From: Sedimenticola sp.
GTDB taxonomy: Bacteria; Pseudomonadota; Gammaproteobacteria; Chromatiales; Chromatiaceae
DNA: 41,862 nucleotides
Direction: 5' to 3'
NCBI GenBank assembly: GCA_026196475.1
Contig: JAPHTA010000185.1
Location: 1 to 41,862 of the forward strand
The translations under genes and the position numbers were made by a program. The notes under the pieces were generated by a model, which was given only the letters and a program-made list of their open reading frames with translations, made no database searches and was not told the origin of the DNA. Numbering within the stretch: the first letter of the stretch is position 1; each line of letters starts with the position of its first letter. Of the stretch, positions 15,494 to 24,995 are shown in pieces.

Positions 15494-17608
15494 ATGAAGG
15501 CTAATCCACAGATCAACCCGATCGCCCCAGCCGGTGAACCGGAACGGTCCAGGGTGGCCGACTGGAAGCGGATTGCTTACCAGTTGCTGGTTTCCCGGGC
15601 CATGGACCGGCTCGAGGAGCAGACCCTGGTACCCGGCAAGGAGGTTCTCTACCAGTTTTCCGCCCGTGGCCACGACATGGCCCAGATAATTCTTGGCAGC
15701 CAGCTGACAGGAACCCGGGATGGGGTTGCCGGTTACTACCGCTCACGCCCCCTGATGCTCTCGCTCGGACTCTCTCTTGAGGATGCCCTGGCCGGACCAT
15801 TGATGCGAGCCGGTGGCTACAGCGACGGTCGGGATATCGGCGTGGTACACAATCTACCCAAACTGGATGGCCCCTGTGGCCTGCCCATGAGCGGCGGCGT
15901 GGGTGCCCAGTACACGCCTGTCGCCGGCTGGGCCCAGGCGATTCAGTACCATCAGCGGGTACTGAAGGATGAGCGCTACCGGGGGGCCGTTGCCGTGGCC
16001 CACGGCGGAGAGGCCTCCACCGCCACCAGCGGATTCTGGTCGGCTCTCAATATTGCCACCACCCTGCAGCTGCCGATGCTGTTCTACATCGAGGACAACG
16101 GATACGGCATCTCCGTACCCTCCGACAGGCAGACACCGGGCGGAAACATCGCCGACAACCTGGCTGCATTCGGCAACCTGGAAATCCTCGACGGGGACGG
16201 AACCGATCCGGCCCAGTGCGAAGGACTGGTCGGCCGGGCCCTGCAGCATCTGCGCGCCGACCGGGGACCGGTCCTGCTGCGTCTCCAGGTGCCGCGTCTC
16301 TCCGGTCACTCCGCACAGGACACCCAGGCCTACAAAAGCGAACAGGAGATACGCCTGGAACAGGCCCGGGACCCGCTGCCGAGGCTGAAATCCTACCTGC
16401 TCGACGATCGCCTGACGGAACAGCAGTGGGACGAGCTGCAGGCCAGTGCGGAGAACGCGGTAAACGAGGCGCTGGTGCAGGCACGGGCGCGATCCCAACC
16501 GGAACCGGAAGCGGTCCGGCGTCACGTCTTCTGCGAAACCGGGCAGGACGGAATGCCGGAACTCCAGGTCCAGGGGGGACTCGCGCCCCTGGGTATCAAG
16601 CTGCCAGCGGGTTGCCCCCAGGTACAGCCAGAGGGTTCCCGCATCAACATGGTCAGCGCGATTCGTCGTACCCTGGATTTCGAGTTGCTGAGCAACCGGC
16701 GGATGCTGCTGTTTGGCGAGGACGTGGCCGCTAAAGGGGGTGTTCATGCTGTGACCCAGGGACTGGCCGGGAAATACGGGCCGGAAAGGGTCTTTGATAC
16801 CAGCCTCTCGGAAGAGGGCATTGTCGGTCGTTCCATCGGCCTGGCCCTGGCCGGCCTGTTGCCGGTCCCGGAGATCCAGTTCAGAAAGTACGCCGACCCG
16901 GCCGAGGAGCAGCTCAACGATATCGGTACCCTGCGCTGGCGAACCCACAACCGTTGCGCCGCTCCGATGGTGGTGAGAATCGCCGGTGGATTCTTCAAGT
17001 GCGGCGACCCCTGGCACAGCCAGTGCCAGGAGGTGAAATGGGCCCATGCCATCGGTTGGCAGGTGGTAATGCCATCCAACGCAGAGGATGCGGTGGGCCT
17101 GCTGCGTAGTGCACTGCGCAGCAACAATCCGACCATATTTTTCGAACACCGCTCACTGCTGGACGACGCCTGGGCACGCCGACCCTACCCCGGAGACGAT
17201 TTCGTTGTGCCACTCGGCAACGCCACCACCCTGCTGCCCGGCCGCGACCTGACCCTGGTAACCTGGGGCGCCATGGTGCCGCGTTGCGAAATGGCGGCGA
17301 AGGCGTTTCCGGACCGGGTGGAGCTGATCGACCTGCGTAGCATCGTGCCCTGGGACCGGGAGTGTGTCCTGGCCTCGGTGGCCAGGACCGGTCGCTGCCT
17401 GATCGTGCATGAAGACAACCTGACCGCCGGGTTTGGTGCCGAGATTGCGGCCACTCTGGGCGACCGGGCCTTCTTCGAGCTGGATGCGCCGATCCGGCGC
17501 CTGGCCATGCCGGACATTCCCAGCCCGCACAGTCCGCTGCTGCTGAACAGTGTACTGCCGGGAGAGGAGTCGATACGGCAGACCATTAGTGAACTGCTGG
17601 AGGTGTAG
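15494..17608 (+). CDS. Fused alpha-beta E1 of a 2-oxoacid dehydrogenase complex
   Basis: A 704-residue protein joining both chains of the thiamine-diphosphate E1 of the branched-chain 2-oxoacid or pyruvate type. The alpha part (about 1-370) has RAMDRLEEQ, FSARGHDMAQIILGSQL, YYRSRPLMLSLGLS and a ThDP/Mg motif, here GGEASTATSGFWSALN followed by EDNGYGISVP. This motif has GEA where GDG or GEG is usual. The beta part (from about 383) has INMVSAIRRTLDFEL, LFGEDVAAKGGVH, DTSLSEEGIVGRSIGLALAG, GDPWHSQCQEVKWAH and LIDLRSIVPWD. The E1 decarboxylates the 2-oxoacid and loads the acyl group onto E2, which is encoded three bases downstream. Fused E1 chains of this kind are known in other bacteria. The substrate is not certain; branched-chain 2-oxoacids are my first guess. 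Confidence 0.9.
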   Translation: MKANPQINPIAPAGEPERSRVADWKRIAYQLLVSRAMDRLEEQTLVPGKEVLYQFSARGHDMAQIILGSQLTGTRDGVAGYYRSRPLMLSLGLSLEDALAGPLMRAGGYSDGRDIGVVHNLPKLDGPCGLPMSGGVGAQYTPVAGWAQAIQYHQRVLKDERYRGAVAVAHGGEASTATSGFWSALNIATTLQLPMLFYIEDNGYGISVPSDRQTPGGNIADNLAAFGNLEILDGDGTDPAQCEGLVGRALQHLRADRGPVLLRLQVPRLSGHSAQDTQAYKSEQEIRLEQARDPLPRLKSYLLDDRLTEQQWDELQASAENAVNEALVQARARSQPEPEAVRRHVFCETGQDGMPELQVQGGLAPLGIKLPAGCPQVQPEGSRINMVSAIRRTLDFELLSNRRMLLFGEDVAAKGGVHAVTQGLAGKYGPERVFDTSLSEEGIVGRSIGLALAGLLPVPEIQFRKYADPAEEQLNDIGTLRWRTHNRCAAPMVVRIAGGFFKCGDPWHSQCQEVKWAHAIGWQVVMPSNAEDAVGLLRSALRSNNPTIFFEHRSLLDDAWARRPYPGDDFVVPLGNATTLLPGRDLTLVTWGAMVPRCEMAAKAFPDRVELIDLRSIVPWDRECVLASVARTGRCLIVHEDNLTAGFGAEIAATLGDRAFFELDAPIRRLAMPDIPSPHSPLLLNSVLPGEESIRQTISELLEV

Positions 17609-17611
17609 ACG

Positions 17612-18853
17612 ATGTCACGGCAGGTGGATATTGTGGTACCCGCGTCCGAGCAGCAGGGCACGTCACACGTAGTGGCCAACTGGCTTGTACAGCCCGGCGA
17701 AAAGGTCCAGGCAGATGCTCCACTGGTGGACCTGGAGACCGACAAGGTGATGGTAGAGGTGGCGGCTCCCGCCAGCGGCATCCTGAAGACGGTCTGCAAG
17801 CAGCCGGGAGACACGGTCGAGCCCGGTACCCTGCTGGGAAGAATTGAATGCGACGGAGAGAGCACGCTCACGACCACCCCGGCAGCTCAGGCAACACCGG
17901 ATCCGGCACCAAACACCCCGGCCAGGCAGATCGAGAGAGCACTGCTCAGTCCGGCTGTCAGGCGCCTGGTGAAACAGCACCGGATCGATCTCGGGCAGAT
18001 CAGCGGCAGCGGCAAGCGGGGCCGCGTTACCAAGCAGGATGTCCTGGCCTATCTGCAACAAAGCGCAGAGGGTGAAAAAGCCAGGCCGCTGGCCGGGCTA
18101 CAGGAGCAGGACAGACCGACCCCGGTAGCGACCGCAAGCTCGACCCACATCCCCCATGACAACATGCGACGCAAGATCGCCCAGCGGATGAGCGACAGCC
18201 TGTTGCACACCGCCCCCCACGTCACCAGTATCTTCGAGGCTGACCTGAGCGCCATTATGCAGCACCGCAAGCGGCACCGGGAGTCATTTCGGGAACAGGG
18301 GGTATCCCTTACTCTCACCGCCTATTTCGTCTCTGCGGCGGCCAGGGCACTGCAGTGGGAACCGAAGGTGAACAGCCGATTTCATGCAGACAGCCTGGAG
18401 CTGTTCAGCGAAATCAACATCGGGATCGGCACGGCCCTGGAGGGCCAGGGGCTGATTGTGCCGGTCATCCAGCAGGCCCAGAAGCGGAACCTGCTGGGCA
18501 TCGCCGCGGAGCTGCAGCGCCTGACCGAGTCGGCTCGCACCGGAAGGCTCTCCCCGGCAGACCTGCAGGGGGGCACCTTCACCATCTCCAATCACGGTGT
18601 CAGTGGCAGCCTGGTTGCCACACCCATCATTATCAACCAGCCGCAGTCAGCGATACTGGGAGTCGGAAAGATCGAAAAGCGCGCAGTCGTCAGGGAGTTG
18701 GAGGGAGATGATGTAATCGCTGTCCGGCCTATGGCCTATATCACCCTGACCATTGATCACCGGGCCCTGGACGCCTACCAGGCCAACCGTTTTCTCGGCC
18801 GCTTCGTGGAGGTACTGGAGCAGTGGAATAGCGGGCAGGAGGACAACGACTGA
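17612..18853 (+). CDS. Dihydrolipoamide acyltransferase (E2) of the 2-oxoacid dehydrogenase complex
   Basis: A 413-residue E2 core protein. A single lipoyl domain (1-80) has Lys45 in DLETDKVMVEVAAP as the lipoylated residue. A peripheral subunit-binding domain at about 108-150 reads LLSPAVRRLVKQHRIDLGQI, then GRVTKQDVLAYL. The catalytic acyltransferase domain (about 175-410) has MRRKIAQRMSDSL, LTLTAYFVSAAARALQ, INIGIGTALEGQGLIVPVI, GGTFTISNHGVSGS, and ITLTIDHRALDAYQANRF. The catalytic His is His383. The usual HRxxDG is HRALDA here, with Ala388 for Gly. It starts three bases after E1. No E3 follows, so a shared lipoamide dehydrogenase encoded elsewhere is needed. Confidence 0.93.
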   Translation: MSRQVDIVVPASEQQGTSHVVANWLVQPGEKVQADAPLVDLETDKVMVEVAAPASGILKTVCKQPGDTVEPGTLLGRIECDGESTLTTTPAAQATPDPAPNTPARQIERALLSPAVRRLVKQHRIDLGQISGSGKRGRVTKQDVLAYLQQSAEGEKARPLAGLQEQDRPTPVATASSTHIPHDNMRRKIAQRMSDSLLHTAPHVTSIFEADLSAIMQHRKRHRESFREQGVSLTLTAYFVSAAARALQWEPKVNSRFHADSLELFSEINIGIGTALEGQGLIVPVIQQAQKRNLLGIAAELQRLTESARTGRLSPADLQGGTFTISNHGVSGSLVATPIIINQPQSAILGVGKIEKRAVVRELEGDDVIAVRPMAYITLTIDHRALDAYQANRFLGRFVEVLEQWNSGQEDND

Positions 18854-18859
18854 TGTCGG

Positions 18860-18889
18860 AGCGGGAGCCCGGCCAGCCCGGGTCCCGCT
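18860..18889. terminator. Strong two-part hairpin terminator
   Basis: AGCGGGA pairs with TCCCGCT (7 bp) and, after a one-base bulge, CCCGG pairs with CCGGG around the loop CCAGC. It lies just past the E2 stop and before the stop of the convergent gene, so it can end transcription from the left. There is no long T-run. Confidence 0.55.
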
Positions 18890-18909
18890 GCACCGTTTCG
18901 GAATTCCTG

Positions 18910-19293
18910 TCAGCGGCAGATGCCGAATGGAATGGCAATCATGACGTACTCGTTGTCGCCGTATCGGAAGGTGGTCCAGGCCTCGTCGTCCCGCAATGCG
19001 CTCTTCACCAGGCGGATTGCCTGCTGGTGTTTCGGATCAACCACCTCACCCTCCCCGTCCACCAGGTAGGCCTCGAAGTGCATTGGGCAGGCATTGACGT
19101 AAAGGGTGGCAAGCAACTGGCTGGGGGTACCGCTGTCGCTGCCTTCCAGAAAGTCTACCGGTTCCCAGCAGCTGTCCGGGATCTGCACCGCTGCCTTGTC
19201 TGGATCAGCCGTTGTATCGTTCTGTGCGACGGGGAGAGGGGAGATAACCGGGCCGCCCTGGTTGGCGACAGTCAAACTCATGCGTGCAGGCAT
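18910..19293 (-). CDS. Hypothetical protein, 127 residues
   Basis: I do not recognise this protein. From the ATG at 19293 (GGAG nine bases ahead) it has 127 residues; the frame is open to 19362 but lacks a better start. It begins MPARMSLTVANQGG and has no signal peptide or membrane helix. The C-terminal two-thirds look like a compact alpha-beta domain: DSCWEPVDFLEG, LLATLYVNACPMHFEAYLVD, VVDPKHQQAIRLVKSAL, AWTTFRYGDNEYVMIAIPFGIC. Three cysteines (SCW, ACP, GIC) might bind a metal. It is divergent from the Crp/Fnr regulator across about 200 bases and convergent with the E2 gene. Coding is likely from its length and composition, but its job is unknown. Confidence 0.6.
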   Translation of the reverse strand: MPARMSLTVANQGGPVISPLPVAQNDTTADPDKAAVQIPDSCWEPVDFLEGSDSGTPSQLLATLYVNACPMHFEAYLVDGEGEVVDPKHQQAIRLVKSALRDDEAWTTFRYGDNEYVMIAIPFGICR

Positions 19294-19496
19294 AACACAG
19301 TGCTCCGTAGTATTTACCCAGAAAGGCGGCGCTTTGTGGCGGCTGCCGCAGCAAGCCGTCAAAGGCCGGCCTGTTTCCTCTATTTCATTGTTTTTATTTA
19401 AAAATACTTCTTATACAAGCAACTACAGCTTACATACATCCAATCCCTTGTGTTCTGGTATCATAGCAACAGGCCCTGCCATTTTCTGTCATTGAG

Positions 19497-20189
19497 ATGA
19501 CATTTCAAGCCATGCAAACCCTCGATCAGTTTGTTGAAGACAGCCCCTGGATGAGTCACCTGACCACGGCCCAGAAAACCCTGGTCAGGGGGACACTCTA
19601 CGAAAAAGAGTACCAGGCGGGAGACGTGATCTGTCGCAAGGGTTCGATGGCTGTTGAGTGGGTGGGAATAATAGAGGGACTGGCCAAGATCTCCTGCGAA
19701 TCCCATACCGGGAAACAGATCTCCTTTATCACCGGGATCCCCTCCGGCAGCTGGTTCGGCGAGGGCTCGTTGCTGAAACGGGAGTCACGCCGCTATGATA
19801 TCGTCGCCCTGCGCAAGTCACGTATCGCCTTCATGCCGGAGAAGACCTTCTTCGCCCTGCTCGAAGAGAGCATCAACTTTAACCGCTTCCTGCTGAACCA
19901 CTTCAACGAGCGTCTCGGCCAGTTTATCGGGTACATGGAGTATGACCGATTTCTATCGCCCGAGGCACGCGTGGCACGATCTCTCGCCTCCATGTTCAAC
20001 CACGAACTCTACCCGGGTATGCACTACCGCCTGGAGATATCCCAGGAGGAGCTGGGCAATCTTTCCGGGATCTCCCGGCAGCGGGTCAACCAGGCGTTGC
20101 ATGTTTTGCAGTCGGAGAAGATCGTCGACGTCAAGTACGGTGCCATCACCATCCTGGATATCGAAGCCCTGAAGTCATTCGAGACCTGA
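19497..20189 (+). CDS. Crp/Fnr family transcriptional regulator
   Basis: A 230-residue regulator. The N-terminal cyclic-nucleotide-binding-like beta barrel (about 20-120) has YQAGDVICRKGSMAVEWVGIIEGLAKI, then GIPSGSWFGEGSLLKRESRRYDIVAL. The dimer helix is FNRFLLNHFNERLGQFIGYM. The C-terminal HTH at 170-215 reads ISQEELGNLSGISRQRVNQALHVLQSEKIVDV. The four N-terminal cysteines of FNR are absent, so it is not an oxygen-sensing iron-sulfur FNR. An in-frame ATG at 19512 is an alternative start; neither has a strong ribosome site. It may act on the divergent 127-residue gene or on fadH, which converges five bases away; this is only positional. Confidence 0.88.
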   Translation: MTFQAMQTLDQFVEDSPWMSHLTTAQKTLVRGTLYEKEYQAGDVICRKGSMAVEWVGIIEGLAKISCESHTGKQISFITGIPSGSWFGEGSLLKRESRRYDIVALRKSRIAFMPEKTFFALLEESINFNRFLLNHFNERLGQFIGYMEYDRFLSPEARVARSLASMFNHELYPGMHYRLEISQEELGNLSGISRQRVNQALHVLQSEKIVDVKYGAITILDIEALKSFET

Positions 20190-20193
20190 ACCA

Positions 20194-22332
<2,139 letters not shown>

Positions 22333-22660
22333 ATGAAACGCATCACCCTGCCCTGTTTCGATTCCGCCTTCTCATCTGGAATCGCCGGCATACCCGGTCT
22401 CTTTTCTCTGGACGGAATCACCTGGAGCCGGACACACCGTATGCGGTCGAGTCCCGGTTCCAGGTTCGCTGGTCCCCACCACCGACGAGCCCCATGGTCT
22501 CTCTCCTGTTACGCAGGTTTGAGGCCGGCAAACACTACCTGGAATCAACCGCTTTGCCTATCGAATGGATTGCCCAACTGGTCGGCTACCAGGACAGGAT
22601 GTTTTTCCTGGAGCTGTTCAAGCGCAGGATGGGCCTTTACACCTCGGCCCTATCGCAACC
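22333..22660 (+). pseudogene. Decayed AraC-family (DJ-1/GATase1-type) regulator
   Basis: Pieces of one regulator are still legible in two frames. From ATG 22333, MKRITLPCFDSAFSSGIAGI and PGLFSLDGITWSRTH resemble the N-terminus of GlxA/FtrA-like AraC proteins (MK-x-x-x-x-x-x-F-D-x-x-x-x-x-x-x-G-x-x-x-x-F). The match then moves to the frame of 22494: SRFQVRW, LLRRFEAGKHYLESTALPIE, WIAQLVGYQDRMFFLELFKR and RMGLYTSAL, the end of an AraC HTH domain. Most of the DJ-1-like domain and the first HTH are missing, including about 16 codons between LLRRF and EAGKHYLEST. The frame runs on into antisense of the DUF1631 gene. It was probably the regulator of the adjacent fadH. Confidence 0.7.
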
Positions 22661-22688
22661 GGCTCAGACTATCGCCGGACAGCGACAC

Positions 22689-24923
22689 TCAATCCGGGCG
22701 CAGGAGCCTGTAAATCCGGTTCAGGGCATGGTCCACGAACGGGAACCTGTTTGGCGCAACCATGCGCGCAGACCCCACCATCAACTTTCGTATCAGGTCG
22801 TGGGTGGGCAGTATGAATGCCTTGTGGCCAAAACGGTCGATGAACATGTGATTGTTGGTAATCGGGCTGTACCAGGAGAGCTTGACCCGCGCGACCTCCC
22901 CGCCATCGGTATCAAATTCGAACCAAGTTCCAATCCGGGTCTGCTTCACTGTCTCAAGGACTCTTTTCTCCTCCCCGCTCAACCCCGATTCACTGCCGGA
23001 GCGCCGGGAACCGCGGGCAACCTGGATTGGAGTGCGCTGATCAGTCTCCTCCGGCACAGGCCCTTCCTGCAGCCGTTCGATCAACCCCAGCAGCGCCCTG
23101 TACTGCGGGTGGTTGGTATTACCCATGAACTCGAGACCGACCTCGATATTCCTCCTTAGCGAGGGCAGTTCCCGCGCCATCCAGGCGCGCGTCCCGGCGT
23201 CCCGGTAGCCGTTGTTGATGCGGATGATGCCGCGGATCACCGTCAATACATTGCTCCACTCACGCTGCTGTTCGATCTCGGGATCGCGCAACAGCATCAG
23301 TATCATGTAGTTTTTCCATAGCGAGTAGAGAAACTCCTTGAACGGCGGAAAGAATGCGCTGCCGTAGCAAAGCTCGTTTAACACCTCATCCGAATGGGCG
23401 CGGGCATACTCCAGGCGATCCTTGCCACGGGTCGCCTCCTTGGTGCGTTCCTCGAGAATCCGGGTTCGCTGCTCCAGCGATTGAACCTGCTGCAGAAAAG
23501 TCTCGTACTGATTCTCGAACAGGGCCAGGTCATCCCTAAATTCAGCCATGATCTTCTGAATCATCTTCTGCATCACGTTGTAGATGCCGGCCTGCAGGTT
23601 ATTCTCATCGACCCACCGACGACCGGCATCCACAACCAGGTTGAGCAGTTTTCTCGCAATGTGTTCCGGTTCGGTCAGAAACGCCTGATCGATAACCGCG
23701 ACCTTCAGGTACGGTGTATGGAGGTGGCAGATCAGGGTCTTGGTCAGGCTGGCCAGGTCCGGATCGTCCAGGATATGTTCGAACAGCAGCCCCACCAGCT
23801 CAATGGTGTCAAGGTCGGCCGTCGGTATCGTATTGGTGTCAAGCTCCTGGTAGATCTTTTCACGCTCGTCGGTTATCCGCTGTTTCAGAACCGGAGTCAC
23901 GTGTGCGTCCTTTCCGGCCGCGGACAAGCCTTCCCTGTCAGCCTCTTCATAGATCGACAGGTCGATCCGTTCCGGGAGTCCCACCTGATTCATGGCGGCG
24001 ACCATCTGCGGCCGGCTCCTCAGCTGATCCAGGTTGCCACCCGGCACGTACTCCGGATGATCCTTGAATCTTGGATCCAGCCTCCTCCGTTCGGTCAGCA
24101 GCGACAGGATGGCGTCAAATACCTCCTGTCCTACTGCGAAATCCTCGTTGGTGAGCGGCTCCTGCCTTGCCGAAGGGTTTTCGGTCGTTGACAGCCCCCT
24201 CTCCTTTTCCGCCGCCGGGTCGCTGGTATCCGTTGTGGAGGCGCGTTGGTTGAGATCCAGAATGGGGGCCAGATTGGGGTAGATACCGGCTTCGGAGAGT
24301 ATCCGGTTCAACTCCGGATAGAGGGCCTCCGTTTTCGCGACCAGGTTGCGTTCGAACAGCATGAAGAGGATCAGCAACAACTTCTGTTCCAACGGAAACT
24401 GGTTCGCGACGGTCTGAAACGCAGTGGCAATATGGGCCGGACTGGCCGGGATGTCCTGCTCCACCGGCTTTTTTCCCCGCCGCATGACCGCCAGCCTCTG
24501 CCCCAACTGGTATAGATGCTGGTGACTGTTGTTCCTGGCCTTGGTGATCATCGACTGGATCGCAATGTGCACCTCCAGATCGTCGTCCTCCACGATACCT
24601 ATCTGGTCCGGCGTATCAGTCTCAATGACCGGCCGTGGGTAGTGTATTGGCCGGCCGGCCATGAAGCGGTTGAATCCATCCCTGATGATGCCCAGATACT
24701 CATCCGTCACCAGTGACTGCCGCTTTTTGACCTCGGTGATGGCATCAAAAAAGAGCACCTGGGCATTATCATTCTCCGCCTTGCTGGCAAAGTCGATCAT
24801 CACCGGCTCCACCTTGGTGAACATCTCATCCAGGTGCTGTTGCAGAAAGTCGAGCGTGAAGGACTCGCAGGTGTCCAGCAGGGGCTGGTACCTGGCTGTA
24901 ACCGGATGTGCTTTTTCAACCAT
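22689..24923 (-). CDS. DUF1631 family protein
   Basis: A 744-residue cytoplasmic protein of DUF1631, a large helical family common in beta- and gammaproteobacteria. Typical parts are the N-terminal FFDAITEVKKRQSLVTDEYLGIIRDGFNRF, the central PYLKVAVIDQAFLTEPEHIARKLLNLV, DAGRRWVDENN, and the C-terminal RIGTWFEFDTDGGEVARVKLSWYSPITNNHMFID. That last block looks like a PilZ-type beta barrel, so c-di-GMP or protein binding is possible, but no RxxxR/DxSxxG ligand motif is evident. Old annotations as thymidine phosphorylase have no support here. It lies 72 bases after the AAA-OmpA gene on the same strand, so the two probably form an operon. Confidence 0.88.
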   Translation of the reverse strand: MVEKAHPVTARYQPLLDTCESFTLDFLQQHLDEMFTKVEPVMIDFASKAENDNAQVLFFDAITEVKKRQSLVTDEYLGIIRDGFNRFMAGRPIHYPRPVIETDTPDQIGIVEDDDLEVHIAIQSMITKARNNSHQHLYQLGQRLAVMRRGKKPVEQDIPASPAHIATAFQTVANQFPLEQKLLLILFMLFERNLVAKTEALYPELNRILSEAGIYPNLAPILDLNQRASTTDTSDPAAEKERGLSTTENPSARQEPLTNEDFAVGQEVFDAILSLLTERRRLDPRFKDHPEYVPGGNLDQLRSRPQMVAAMNQVGLPERIDLSIYEEADREGLSAAGKDAHVTPVLKQRITDEREKIYQELDTNTIPTADLDTIELVGLLFEHILDDPDLASLTKTLICHLHTPYLKVAVIDQAFLTEPEHIARKLLNLVVDAGRRWVDENNLQAGIYNVMQKMIQKIMAEFRDDLALFENQYETFLQQVQSLEQRTRILEERTKEATRGKDRLEYARAHSDEVLNELCYGSAFFPPFKEFLYSLWKNYMILMLLRDPEIEQQREWSNVLTVIRGIIRINNGYRDAGTRAWMARELPSLRRNIEVGLEFMGNTNHPQYRALLGLIERLQEGPVPEETDQRTPIQVARGSRRSGSESGLSGEEKRVLETVKQTRIGTWFEFDTDGGEVARVKLSWYSPITNNHMFIDRFGHKAFILPTHDLIRKLMVGSARMVAPNRFPFVDHALNRIYRLLRPD

Positions 24924-24995
24924 GGTCAGGTCGAGGTCCCAAACAGCGAATGCACGGCCAGGCCAGCGAGGTAGGGAAGATTCATCGCGTTCAAC

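Noticed and set aside
15854-17149. 431-codon ORF antisense to the E1 gene
   Set aside because: It is a shadow of the GC-rich E1 coding frame; the sense strand has clear ThDP enzyme motifs.
19294-19496. FNR or CRP box between the 127-residue gene and the Crp/Fnr regulator
   Set aside because: TTGAG and TTCAA occur near the start codon but the spacing does not match TTGAT-N4-ATCAA or TGTGA-N6-TCACA.
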